Assembly: GCF_900142535.1 (NCBI RefSeq)
Contig: NZ_FRBE01000007.1
Location: forward strand, 62,001-126,000
Reading direction: 5' to 3'
DNA length: 64,000 bases
DNA from: Fibrobacter sp. UWEL
Lineage (GTDB): Bacteria; Fibrobacterota; Fibrobacteria; Fibrobacterales; Fibrobacteraceae
Part shown: positions 52,038-60,731 of the stretch, piece by piece
Numbering within the stretch: the stretch's first letter is position 1
Layout: every line of letters starts with the position of its first letter
Notes under the pieces: generated by a model
What the model saw: only the letters and a program-made list of their open reading frames with translations
Database searches by the model: none
What the model was told of the DNA's origin: nothing
Made by a program: the position numbers and the translations under genes

Positions 52038-53435
52038 ATGTACTTTAAACGGCAAATTGATGCAGTCCTGCAAGAATGGGTTAAAGCCAGCGCCCATAAA
52101 CCTCTTTTGCTACGCGGAGCAAGGCAAGTTGGCAAGTCGAGCACCATTGACCATCTAGGCAAATCTTTTAAACACTACATCTGCATTAATTTTGAACGCA
52201 ATCCAGAATTCAAAACAGTATTTCAACATAATCTAGATATAAAAAGAATCACCGCACAAATCTCCGCCATGACAGGCATCCCTGTCATTCCGCAAGAAAC
52301 ACTCATTTTCTTTGACGAAATACAAAACTGCCTCGATGCAATCATGTCTTTAAGGTTCTTTTACGAAGAATTTCCCCAACTCCATGTGATTGCAGCGGGA
52401 TCTTTACTTGAATTTGCCTTAAGAGAAATTCCAACCTATGGCGTGGGCAGAATACACTCGCTAATGATGAGACCAATGTCCTTTGACGAATTTGCCGAAG
52501 CATGCGGTCACTCATCTCTGCTAGAAATAAGGAATTCAGCATCTCCAAGCAATCCATTACCCCCTCACATACACAATAAGTTCATCGATATTTTCAGAAC
52601 CTATATGATGGTAGGCGGGATGCCCGAATCTGTTGTCAAATGGATTTCTACAGGCGATTATTTACAATGCCAATCTGTTCAAGACGACATCATCGTAACC
52701 TACGAAGATGACTTTTCAAAATACAAAAAAAAAGTCAATCCCCAACTATTGAGGGCAACCTTTAGAAGCGCTGCTCTTCAAATCACACAAAAATTCACCT
52801 ACTCAAAAGTTGGCGGCGGATACAAGGCCGAGAAAGTTCGCGAGGCACTAGAATTATTGTCGCTTGCAGGACTAATCATTCAAGCAGTCCATTCAGACTG
52901 TAATGGTCTTCCTCTAGGAAGCGAAGCCGATCTCGGCATTCGGAAGGTCCTTATTTTAGATCCAGGAATTCAGCTGCGATTAATGAATATGTCCTTGGGG
53001 AATAACACCGAAATCACCAAACAAATTTTAACAACAACTGCCGCAGATCTCGTAAATAAAGGAGCCCTAGCCGAGATGATTGCAGGCCTTGAATTGTTGC
53101 AAAACAAGCCCCCACACCAAAGGCATGAACTTTTCTATTGGGTTCGCAAACAAAAAAATAGCGAATCCGAAGTTGATTACGTAGAACCTCATCATGGGAT
53201 ACAAGTTCCCATCGAAGTAAAAGCAGGTACTCAAGGTGGTATGAAAAGTCTTTGGATTATGATGCGCGAAAAAAAATTAATCCAAGGGTTCCGATGTTCC
53301 CTGGAGAATTTTGGAAAAATTCAATATAAAGATTACGAGGACAACGAGACTATACGAAATGTATCCATCGTCCCTCTATATTCAATTTCGCAAATAAACA
53401 ATTTTAATTTTGATAACGAACATGAAAACTTTTGA
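52038..53435 (+). CDS. AAA+ ATPase with DUF4143 domain
   Basis: The 465-aa protein has an AAA_14 domain with Walker A RGARQVGKSS, Walker B LIFFDEIQNC, and the VIAAGSLLEFAL segment, followed by a DUF4143 C-terminal part with a nuclease-like DYVEPHHGIQVPIEVKAG region. The function of these widespread ATPases is unsettled. The gene is more A/T rich than its neighbours and overlaps bioF by 14 bp, consistent with insertion of an accessory gene before bioF. ATG 52038 is preferred over an earlier TTG, with AAAAGG upstream. Confidence 0.88.
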   Translation: MYFKRQIDAVLQEWVKASAHKPLLLRGARQVGKSSTIDHLGKSFKHYICINFERNPEFKTVFQHNLDIKRITAQISAMTGIPVIPQETLIFFDEIQNCLDAIMSLRFFYEEFPQLHVIAAGSLLEFALREIPTYGVGRIHSLMMRPMSFDEFAEACGHSSLLEIRNSASPSNPLPPHIHNKFIDIFRTYMMVGGMPESVVKWISTGDYLQCQSVQDDIIVTYEDDFSKYKKKVNPQLLRATFRSAALQITQKFTYSKVGGGYKAEKVREALELLSLAGLIIQAVHSDCNGLPLGSEADLGIRKVLILDPGIQLRLMNMSLGNNTEITKQILTTTAADLVNKGALAEMIAGLELLQNKPPHQRHELFYWVRKQKNSESEVDYVEPHHGIQVPIEVKAGTQGGMKSLWIMMREKKLIQGFRCSLENFGKIQYKDYEDNETIRNVSIVPLYSISQINNFNFDNEHENF

Positions 53436-54717
53436 CACATTCATCAAAACAACATTAGAAGAAGCGAAGGCAAACAGCACCTATCGCACTATGCGACTGT
53501 TGGAAAGTGCCGAAGCCAGCCGCGTTCAGATTGCAGGGCGCGACACCTTACTTTTGGCTTCCAATTCCTATCTGGACTTGTGCAACGAACCTGAATTGAA
53601 GCAGGCTGCGGCTGGCGCTGTTTTACAGTGGGGTACGGGAAGCGGTGGAGCTCGCCTGACCACCGGCAACAAGACTCCCCACGAAGAGCTGGAACGGACC
53701 ATCGCAAACTTTAAAGGCGAGGAAGCGGCCATCACTTTCGGCACTGGCTACATGGCAAATGTAGGCGTCATTTCTGCATTGTGCAGCAAGCAAATTCGAG
53801 CAAACGGCGACGAAAGTTGGTGCTACGTCTTAAGCGATGAATTGAATCACGCCAGCATTATTGACGGCATTAGACTTTCCAAGGCTAGGTGCTTTGTATA
53901 TAAGCATAATGATATGGCAGATTTGCAGCGCGCCATTGATGAAGCCCGCGCAGAGTTCGCCTATATGGCATCTGAATTTGAACAGACAAACAGCGTCAAA
54001 TACTCTGCTCGTTATTTAATCGTCACAGACGCAGTCTTCAGCATGGATGGCGACTTGGCCAACTTGCCCGAACTGCAAAAGATCGCCAAGGCAAACAATT
54101 GCCTTCTCATGATTGACGAAGCCCACGCCACTGGCGTTATCGGCAAAACAGGCCGCGGTCTTGCAGAGCATTTTAACGACAAGGGTATTCCCTGCGAACA
54201 CGCGGATGTTACTGTAGGAACCTTAAGCAAAGCTGTTGGCTGCGAGGGCGGTTTTGTGGCAGGCAAGCAACAGCTCATCGACTTCCTGCGAAACAAGGCC
54301 CGCAGTTTTATTTTCACCACGGCAATGTCTCCGGCTATGGCCCAGGTAGCCGCGAACAACCTGCGATTCATAGCAAATCATCCGGAACGTGTGCAGCAGC
54401 TGCAGGAAAATGTGAGAATTTTCTGCAAGGCTTTGAAGAACGCAGGAGTACGCCTCGGCGGCGACCAACAGGACGCTCACTTCGGCAAGCTCAGTGAACT
54501 TGAACCCACTTCCGCCATCGTTCCCATCATCATCGGTGACGAAGCCGCAGCACTCGCAGCATCCGCCGCACTGTTGGAACGAGGCATCCTGATTCCCGCC
54601 ATCCGCTACCCCACCGTAGCGAAAGGCCAGGCAAGACTTCGCGCCAGTCTCATGGCCACACATACTAAAGAAGAACTGGAATCCGCCGCCAACGCGATTG
54701 CAGAGGTTTTGAAATGA
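53422..54717 (+). CDS. bioF: 8-amino-7-oxononanoate synthase (KAPA synthase)
   Basis: The 431-aa PLP enzyme condenses pimeloyl-CoA with alanine. It shows ASNSYLDL, GTGSGGARLTTGN, the cofactor Asp/His pair in MIDEAHATGVIG, and the Schiff-base lysine in VGTLSKAVGCEGG. The length is slightly above the usual 385-400, with extra residues near 165-185. The ATG at 53422 overlaps the DUF4143 gene; a TTG at 53410 is possible. It uses the pimeloyl-CoA made by BioW encoded 42 kb away. Confidence 0.92.
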   Translation: MKTFDTFIKTTLEEAKANSTYRTMRLLESAEASRVQIAGRDTLLLASNSYLDLCNEPELKQAAAGAVLQWGTGSGGARLTTGNKTPHEELERTIANFKGEEAAITFGTGYMANVGVISALCSKQIRANGDESWCYVLSDELNHASIIDGIRLSKARCFVYKHNDMADLQRAIDEARAEFAYMASEFEQTNSVKYSARYLIVTDAVFSMDGDLANLPELQKIAKANNCLLMIDEAHATGVIGKTGRGLAEHFNDKGIPCEHADVTVGTLSKAVGCEGGFVAGKQQLIDFLRNKARSFIFTTAMSPAMAQVAANNLRFIANHPERVQQLQENVRIFCKALKNAGVRLGGDQQDAHFGKLSELEPTSAIVPIIIGDEAAALAASAALLERGILIPAIRYPTVAKGQARLRASLMATHTKEELESAANAIAEVLK

Positions 54718-55424
54718 AAGGTTATTTTGTAACAGCTACTGGAACTGATGTCGGTAAAACTTTTGTCACCGCGCTTCTCGTAAAAAAATGGCGCGATTCT
54801 GGAATTGATGCCGGTTATTACAAAGCAGCTCTCAGCGGAGCCGAATTGCGAAACGGCACATGGGTGGCCGGCGATGCCGACTACGTTAAAACCATAGCCA
54901 ATCTCCCCGACACTCAAGAAGAACTTGTCAGCTACGTCTACAAGGAAGCCGTCTCCCCCCACCTGGCCGCCCGCAAGGAAGGCAACCCGGTGAAACTTTC
55001 CAAGGTCTGCGCAGATTTTGACGCAGCAATCTCCCGACACAAATTCATCTTCGTAGAAGGTAGCGGTGGCATCATTTGCCCCATCCGCTACGACGATCCC
55101 GCAGCAGCCCCCACCTGCGACAAGCCCGACGCAAAAGGCAATCCGCAAAAGCTGTTCCTAGCCGACATCATGCAGGAACTGAAACTTCCCCTCCTGATTG
55201 TCACTACAGCGGCTCTCGGCAGTATCAACGCCTGCGTTCTGACGGTAGAGTACGCCCGCGCTCGTGGCCTGGATATTCGCGGTATTATCGTGAACCGCTA
55301 CGGCATGAGTGGCAACTTTCAGATGGAAGACGACAACATCCTCATGATGCAAGAGATGACAGGCCTTCCCATCTTGGCAAAAATTAAAGAAGGCGATACC
55401 GACCTCGGCACCGCCCCATTTTAA
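54714..55424 (+). CDS. bioD: Dethiobiotin synthetase
   Basis: The 236-aa ATPase carboxylates DAPA to close the ureido ring. It has Walker A ATGTDVGKTFVT, a conserved Lys in YYKAALSG, and the EGSGGIICPI motif. Its ATG overlaps the bioF stop as ATGA. A dispersed repeat follows its stop. Confidence 0.93.
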   Translation: MKGYFVTATGTDVGKTFVTALLVKKWRDSGIDAGYYKAALSGAELRNGTWVAGDADYVKTIANLPDTQEELVSYVYKEAVSPHLAARKEGNPVKLSKVCADFDAAISRHKFIFVEGSGGIICPIRYDDPAAAPTCDKPDAKGNPQKLFLADIMQELKLPLLIVTTAALGSINACVLTVEYARARGLDIRGIIVNRYGMSGNFQMEDDNILMMQEMTGLPILAKIKEGDTDLGTAPF

Positions 55425-55431
55425 CACCCGA

Positions 55432-55465
55432 CGTCATCCTGAGCCCGCAGGGGCGAAGGATCTAG
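55432..55465. repeat. Dispersed palindromic repeat copy
   Basis: The copy runs from CGTCATCCTGAGCC to GAAGGATCTAG and lies between the converging bioD and mnmA genes, where it may also act as a hairpin at both 3' ends. Confidence 0.8.
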
Positions 55466-55468
55466 CAT

Positions 55469-56581
55469 TTATTTCGTAATAATACCCGATGCCACAATGC
55501 CCTGGCCGGCGTACAGAACCAGAATCTGTCCCGGAGCAGAAGCAAACTGAGGTTCGTCAAAATGCACGCTGATCTTACCTGCGGACACATCCAATTCAGT
55601 AATGTGCGCGGTAGCGCCCTTGTGGCCTAAGCGAATGTGAGCTGTCAAGGGTTCCTTCAGCAGCGGGGAATCCTCGTCCACCATCAGGTTCAAATCCGTG
55701 GCAGAAACATCCACGCAGCTCATAACGCTACGGGGCCCAAGAATCACCTGGTTCTTCTTGACGTCAATACTTACAACAAAGTAAGGTTCTGGCAGACCGC
55801 CAATGTTCAGGCCCTTGCGCTGGCCGATGGTGTAATGAATAATGCCCTTGTGCTTACCCAGAACCTTGCCGTTCATGTCCACAAAGTCACCGGGAACGTT
55901 ATCCGACTCATCAAAGAGAACCGTGTAGTCACCGCATTCCAAAAAATCCTGGCTTTCCTTCTTGGTGGCAAAATCCACCCAGCCGATTTCTGCAGCCAAG
56001 GCCTTCACATCGGTCTTTTTCATTCCGCCCAAAGGGAAGATCACCGTAGACAATTGTTCCGCACTCAGGCGAGAAAGGAAGTAGGTCTGGTCCTTGGAAT
56101 CATCCAGAGCAGCGTAAAGGAAAGGCTTCTTGGGATCCGTAAATTCCACGCGGGCGTAATGACCGGTGGCAAAATAATCAAAGTCCACACCCATGCGGCG
56201 GGTTGCGGAATGGAGGGCGCCAAACTTGATATTCTGATTGCAACGGACGCAAGGATTGGGAGTGCGGCCGGCACGATATTCGGCACGGAAATAATCCAGA
56301 ACCTGGCGCTTGTATTCTTCGGAAACGCTGACAGTGTAGTGCGGGATGCCGAGACGTTCTGCAACGGTCTTTGCCTGGGCGATATTCTCGTCTTCACCAG
56401 GGCCAAAGCAGCCTTCGCGACCTTCCACATGGGGCATGTTCTTGATGGAGCCATCCCAGGTGGCCATAGTAACGCCAATGACTTCGTAACCTTGCTGTTT
56501 CAAGAGATATGCAGCAAGAGCGGAATCAACACCACCAGAAAGGCCAACGGCCACACGCTTCTTAGAAGAATCCATATTCAT
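55469..56581 (-). CDS. mnmA: tRNA 2-thiouridylase MnmA
   Basis: The 370-aa enzyme has the PP-loop SGGVDS (15-20), GRTPNPCVRCN with Cys111 and Cys114, ATGHYARV, and the C-terminal HYTIGQRKGLNIGG. It makes 2-thiouridine 34 in tRNA. The usual second catalytic cysteine motif (GICFIG or SQDICFI) is replaced by SQDFLECGDY, with Cys216 shifted by two positions. Together with the CxxC pair this suggests a three-cysteine, possibly Fe-S, variant (inference). Confidence 0.9.
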   Translation of the reverse strand: MNMDSSKKRVAVGLSGGVDSALAAYLLKQQGYEVIGVTMATWDGSIKNMPHVEGREGCFGPGEDENIAQAKTVAERLGIPHYTVSVSEEYKRQVLDYFRAEYRAGRTPNPCVRCNQNIKFGALHSATRRMGVDFDYFATGHYARVEFTDPKKPFLYAALDDSKDQTYFLSRLSAEQLSTVIFPLGGMKKTDVKALAAEIGWVDFATKKESQDFLECGDYTVLFDESDNVPGDFVDMNGKVLGKHKGIIHYTIGQRKGLNIGGLPEPYFVVSIDVKKNQVILGPRSVMSCVDVSATDLNLMVDEDSPLLKEPLTAHIRLGHKGATAHITELDVSAGKISVHFDEPQFASAPGQILVLYAGQGIVASGIITK

Positions 56582-56619
56582 ACCTAAAATATAGGAATTT
56601 TCCTGCAGATCTAAAAGCC

Positions 56620-57372
56620 CTATTGTTGGGCCTTGTCGTAAATGTCTTTCATTACCAAGCCCGCAATAGTAAACCCGAAAATGGCTACGGCGTGGGCCAT
56701 GGTTCCGTTGTAGGCCACCTTGCGAAATTCTGCAGGGCTTCCATCGTCGTTCGCTACAGGGCCCTTATTCACCAGCAGTTCTTCGCTGTACACCACCTTG
56801 ATTTTCTTGGCGGGGCGCAGCTGCTTTTTCTTGAACTTGTCACGAAGAGCGCGGGCCAGCGGGCAACCCTTTGCATCCCAAAATTCCGCAACCTTGATTT
56901 TTGTGGGGTCTATTTTAAGTGCTGCGCCCATGGAGGCGAAAACCTTGGCCTTGGTGCGGGATGCATTCATCAGCAAATTCATCTTGGGGTCAAGACTGTC
57001 GATGGCGTCGATGATATAGTCATAATTACCCAGATGGAAACTAGCGCTAGTTTGTTCTGAATACAGCTCTGCGCGGGCTTCAATTTCCGCATCCGGATTT
57101 ATCTCCAGCAATCGTTGCTTCAAAACATCTACTTTCACTTGGCCCACCGTCTTCGTTGTGGCCATCAGCTGTCGATTCACGTTGGTCACATTCACCACAT
57201 CGGAATCTACGATAGTCAAGTATTTTATACCGGAGCGAACTAGACTTTCGGCACACCAGCTACCCACTCCCCCCACGCCAAAAATAATGACGCGTTTGGA
57301 GGAAATAACATCCATGGTTTCGTTACCCACGAGACGGATAGTACGATTAAAAATAGCTGGATTTGCAGACAT
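56620..57372 (-). CDS. tcdA: tRNA threonylcarbamoyladenosine dehydratase (E1-like)
   Basis: The 250-aa ThiF/HesA-type protein has the adenylate-binding GVGGVGSW, the LVRSGIKYLTIVDSDVVNVTNVNRQ stretch (partial E1 signature), DYIIDAIDS, and GCPLAR near residue 170. TcdA cyclises t6A37 of tRNA. It follows the pdxST terminator and precedes mnmA on the same strand, so two tRNA modification genes are linked. Confidence 0.88.
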   Translation of the reverse strand: MSANPAIFNRTIRLVGNETMDVISSKRVIIFGVGGVGSWCAESLVRSGIKYLTIVDSDVVNVTNVNRQLMATTKTVGQVKVDVLKQRLLEINPDAEIEARAELYSEQTSASFHLGNYDYIIDAIDSLDPKMNLLMNASRTKAKVFASMGAALKIDPTKIKVAEFWDAKGCPLARALRDKFKKKQLRPAKKIKVVYSEELLVNKGPVANDDGSPAEFRKVAYNGTMAHAVAIFGFTIAGLVMKDIYDKAQQ

Positions 57373-57382
57373 GGTTCAAAAA

Positions 57383-57430
57383 TAAAAAAAGGAGCTCCCA
57401 GGTGGATTTCGATTCCCCAGGAGCTCCCGG
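57383..57430 (-). terminator. Terminator of the pdxST operon
   Basis: On the minus strand two copies of GGAGCTCC (57420-57427 and 57391-57398) pair, followed by seven T residues. It lies about 150 bp after pdxT and just upstream of the tcdA start. The stretch 57431-57576 is A/T rich with no other clear element. Confidence 0.75.
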
Positions 57431-57576
57431 TTTGTACGGATCTCTAATGAAACGCAACAAGATTTCCTACAATTTCTATAGGATAATATAGGAATCCACC
57501 CGTCCCTTTCAAGGGGTTCTGATTATACTATTTTCCTAAAGTCAATCATAAGTTTTCGCTATAACAAAGAGCTGAT

Positions 57577-58191
57577 TCACTTTTTGCCTAGGCAAATGTC
57601 CACGAAATATTGATGAATACGGGTATCATCATTGAGTTCCGGATGGAAGGACACGCCTAGCTGATTCTTGTAACGGACAGCATAAATCTGCTTGGTTTCA
57701 GAATTCTGAGCAAGAACATCCACACCTTCACCAGCGCTTTCGATCAGGGGCGCACGAATGAAAGTCATAGGAACCGTTTCGGGTTGATCCACCACGGAGT
57801 TATTGACCCCGCGGAAGGGCTGTTCAGTAAAGAAACTACCAAGCTGTCTTCCGTAAGCGTTGCGTTGCACCGTCACTGGCAAAGTACCAAAATAGGTGTT
57901 GCCATCGTTGCTCAATCGGGACGCCAGGAGAATCAAGCCCGCGCAAGTTCCAAATACCGGAAGGCCTTTCTGAATCTTTTCCAACAGCAAGTCAAAAAGA
58001 TCCAGTTCCCTCAGGAGTTTTCCTTGCACCGTACTTTCGCCACCAGGGAGAATAAGTCCATCCAACGGATTATTCAGCAAGTCGGCCTTCTGTCGAATCT
58101 CGAAAGTCTCGACGCCAAGCTTTGCCAGAATCTGTCGGTGTTCAATGAATGCACCCTGTACGGCGAGAACGCCAATTACAGGTTTGTTCAT
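57577..58191 (-). CDS. pdxT: Pyridoxal 5'-phosphate synthase glutaminase subunit
   Basis: The 204-aa class I glutaminase has the nucleophile Cys83 (FGTCAGLILLA), the opening VIGVLAVQGAFIEH, LILPGGESTVQG, and the His-Glu pair in SFHPELND. It supplies ammonia to PdxS. Its start overlaps the pdxS stop as TAATG. Confidence 0.95.
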   Translation of the reverse strand: MNKPVIGVLAVQGAFIEHRQILAKLGVETFEIRQKADLLNNPLDGLILPGGESTVQGKLLRELDLFDLLLEKIQKGLPVFGTCAGLILLASRLSNDGNTYFGTLPVTVQRNAYGRQLGSFFTEQPFRGVNNSVVDQPETVPMTFIRAPLIESAGEGVDVLAQNSETKQIYAVRYKNQLGVSFHPELNDDTRIHQYFVDICLGKK

Positions 58192-59081
58192 TACTTACCT
58201 CTTTCAGCCATGAGCAGGGCGATTTCCTGTTCGTTAATACCCACCATGGCTTCGCCAAGGTCTTCGGAAAGTTCAGCAATGAGCTTTGCGTCGGTGTAGT
58301 TGGTTACAGCCTTTACGATTGCCTGAGCGCGCTTTTCAGGATTGCCGGACTTGAAGATACCGGAACCTACGAACACGCCTTCGGCACCCAGTTGCATCAT
58401 GAGAGCTGCGTCGGCAGGCGTTGCCACGCCACCGGCAGCAAAGTTCACCACAGGCAGCTTGCCATTGTCATGGACGTAACGAACCAGAGCGTAAGAAACC
58501 TGGAGTTCCTTGGCGCGGTTGTACAGTTCGTCTTCACGCATGCTAGTGAGGCGAGCGATTTCCTGTTGCATCAAGCGCATGTGGCGAACAGCCTGCACCA
58601 CGTCACCAGTACCCGGTTCGCCCTTGGTACGGATCATGGAAGCACCTTCTTCAATGCGGCGGAGGGCTTCGCCCAAATCCTTGGCACCGCAAACAAAAGG
58701 AACCTTGAAGTCACGCTTATTAATGTGGTAGATATCATCTGCAGGAGAAAGAACTTCACTTTCGTCGATGTAGTCAATTTCAATAGCCTGAAGAATCTGG
58801 GCTTCGGCAAAGTGACCGATACGGCACTTGGCCATGACCGGGATAGAAACTGCGTCCTGGATGCCCTTGATCATCTTGGGGTCGCTCATGCGGCTTACGC
58901 CACCAGCGGCACGGATGTCAGCAGGAATGCGTTCCAAAGCCATGACGGCGCAAGCACCGGCAGCTTCTGCAATCTTTGCCTGTTCCGGAGTGGTCACGTC
59001 CATAATCACGCCGCCCTTCAGCATCTGGGCAAGATTCTTGTTCAATTCGTAACGTTCAGCAATGTAATTCTGTTCAGACAT
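58191..59081 (-). CDS. pdxS: Pyridoxal 5'-phosphate synthase lyase subunit
   Basis: The 296-aa TIM-barrel enzyme starts at ATG 59081 behind AAGGAG. It has the highly conserved [51 protein letters not shown] and [15 protein letters not shown]. With PdxT it makes pyridoxal phosphate from pentose and triose phosphates. PLP enzymes bioA, bioF and PdxR lie in the same window. Confidence 0.96.
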   Translation of the reverse strand: MSEQNYIAERYELNKNLAQMLKGGVIMDVTTPEQAKIAEAAGACAVMALERIPADIRAAGGVSRMSDPKMIKGIQDAVSIPVMAKCRIGHFAEAQILQAIEIDYIDESEVLSPADDIYHINKRDFKVPFVCGAKDLGEALRRIEEGASMIRTKGEPGTGDVVQAVRHMRLMQQEIARLTSMREDELYNRAKELQVSYALVRYVHDNGKLPVVNFAAGGVATPADAALMMQLGAEGVFVGSGIFKSGNPEKRAQAIVKAVTNYTDAKLIAELSEDLGEAMVGINEQEIALLMAERGK

Positions 59082-59102
59082 TTTGATGCTCCTTTTCTTG
59101 AT

Positions 59103-59130
59103 TGTCATCCCCGCGTAGGCGGGGATCTCG
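59103..59130. repeat. Dispersed palindromic repeat copy (GC-rich variant)
   Basis: TGTCATCCCCGCG ... CGGGGATCTCG forms a hairpin with arms CCCCGC/GCGGGG. It is the most diverged of the compact copies and lies in the pdxS-pdxR divergent region, which otherwise is A/T rich. Confidence 0.6.
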
Positions 59131-59217
59131 TTTTCGGTGTGTAAATTAGGTATTCAGCTGACTATTTAAAATGTTCAATTTTCTATTATTTTAATAAGTC
59201 CAGAATAAGGTCAGATT

Positions 59218-60672
59218 ATGCTCAGTTACGACATCAAGCTAGCGGATTCCGATTCCCTCTACCACTTCATCTACAAGTGCATCAAGAAGGATATCCTGTC
59301 GGGAGCTCTTCCCGCCGATGAAAAGCTCCCTTCCAAGCGCCCTTTCGCTACCCAGCTTGGGGTCAGTGTCATTACAGTGGAAAACGCCTACGCCCAGCTT
59401 TTGACTGAGGGGTTTATCTACACCAAGCCTCGCATGGGATTTTTCGTATCTGCCATCGACACTAGCAAGGTTCCTGGCGCAAACGCAGGCCTAAACAATA
59501 TCGCAAGTCAAAAACAATCCCGAGAAGCTCAAAAAAGCACGCCCGACGCCTTCAATCAAGAACCGCGCCGCGCTCCGAAAAAATATCTGGCAGACTTCAT
59601 CAACAACCAAGCCAATCCGGAATCTTTCCCCTTTTCCACCTGGGCAAAAATCACCCGCAAGGTTCTCTGCGAAAATCAGAACGAACTTCTAGTTCGACCT
59701 CCTTATGGTGGCACCTTGGCGGTCCGCAAGTCCATCGCAAAACTGCTCCGCGAATTCCGCAATATGAACGTGGATCCAGACCAGATTATTATGGGCGCGG
59801 GAACAGAATACTTGTACGGCTTGATTGTGCAGCTTTTAGGATTTGACAAAAAGTACGGCGTAGAAGATCCAGGCTACAGCAACATCTCTAAAATCTATCG
59901 CAAGATGAATGTGGTCTGCAATTTCATCCCCATGGATGAAAGCGGCGTCATCGTAGACCAGCTGGAAGAAACCTGCACCGACGTGATCCACATTTCTCCC
60001 TCACACCATTTCCCCACAGGAATCGTGACTCCCGTAAGTCGCCGTTACGAACTTTTAAGCTGGGCGTCAAAATCCAGCAACCGCTTTATTGTAGAAGATG
60101 ACTACGACAGCGAATTCCGCATGGTGGGCAGTCCCATTCCCGCCATGAAGAACATCGACGTTATGGACAAGGTTATTTACATCAACACCTTCTCCAAGAC
60201 ACTTACGTCTTCTGCCCGCTTCAGCTACATGGTTCTGCCCAAACCGCTGGCGAAAAGGTTTCGCGATGAATTTTCATTTTATGCCTGCACCATATCTACT
60301 CTGGAACAGCTGACCCTTTCAAGATTCATTGACGAAGGATCCTTCGAAAAGCACATCAATCGCATGCGCAATGCCTACCGCAGCCGCCGCGACGTACTGC
60401 TCCAAGCCATTAGCAAAAGCAAGTTAGGCAAGCTGGTAGAAATCCACGAAGAGAACGCCGGCCTCCACTTTATTATGGAAGTGCAGACAACCCTTACCGA
60501 CGAAGAGTTCTGCAAGCGGGCCGAAGAAAAAGGCGTCCGCATCGGAGCCCTTTCGGATTACTACACCGAAGCCACCCCCAGCGAGCATCAGTTTATCATC
60601 AACTATTCAGGACTTTCTGAAAAGATATTAAGCAAGGCCCTGAGCATTCTGTACGAAGTAGCGGTTTCCTAA
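59218..60672 (+). CDS. pdxR: MocR-type regulator PdxR (GntR plus aminotransferase-like domain)
   Basis: The 484-aa protein has a GntR winged helix (about 10-80, GALPADEKLPSKRPFATQLG, VITVENAYAQLLTEGF) and a fold-type I aminotransferase-like domain with the PLP lysine in NTFSKTLTSSARF. PdxR proteins sense PLP and activate pdxST. The divergent position next to pdxST supports this. Confidence 0.9.
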   Translation: MLSYDIKLADSDSLYHFIYKCIKKDILSGALPADEKLPSKRPFATQLGVSVITVENAYAQLLTEGFIYTKPRMGFFVSAIDTSKVPGANAGLNNIASQKQSREAQKSTPDAFNQEPRRAPKKYLADFINNQANPESFPFSTWAKITRKVLCENQNELLVRPPYGGTLAVRKSIAKLLREFRNMNVDPDQIIMGAGTEYLYGLIVQLLGFDKKYGVEDPGYSNISKIYRKMNVVCNFIPMDESGVIVDQLEETCTDVIHISPSHHFPTGIVTPVSRRYELLSWASKSSNRFIVEDDYDSEFRMVGSPIPAMKNIDVMDKVIYINTFSKTLTSSARFSYMVLPKPLAKRFRDEFSFYACTISTLEQLTLSRFIDEGSFEKHINRMRNAYRSRRDVLLQAISKSKLGKLVEIHEENAGLHFIMEVQTTLTDEEFCKRAEEKGVRIGALSDYYTEATPSEHQFIINYSGLSEKILSKALSILYEVAVS

Positions 60673-60731
60673 ATCCGCCCGCTCAACCATTCCATAATTT
60701 TTATACATTGGACTTACCTGGAGGAATATGT

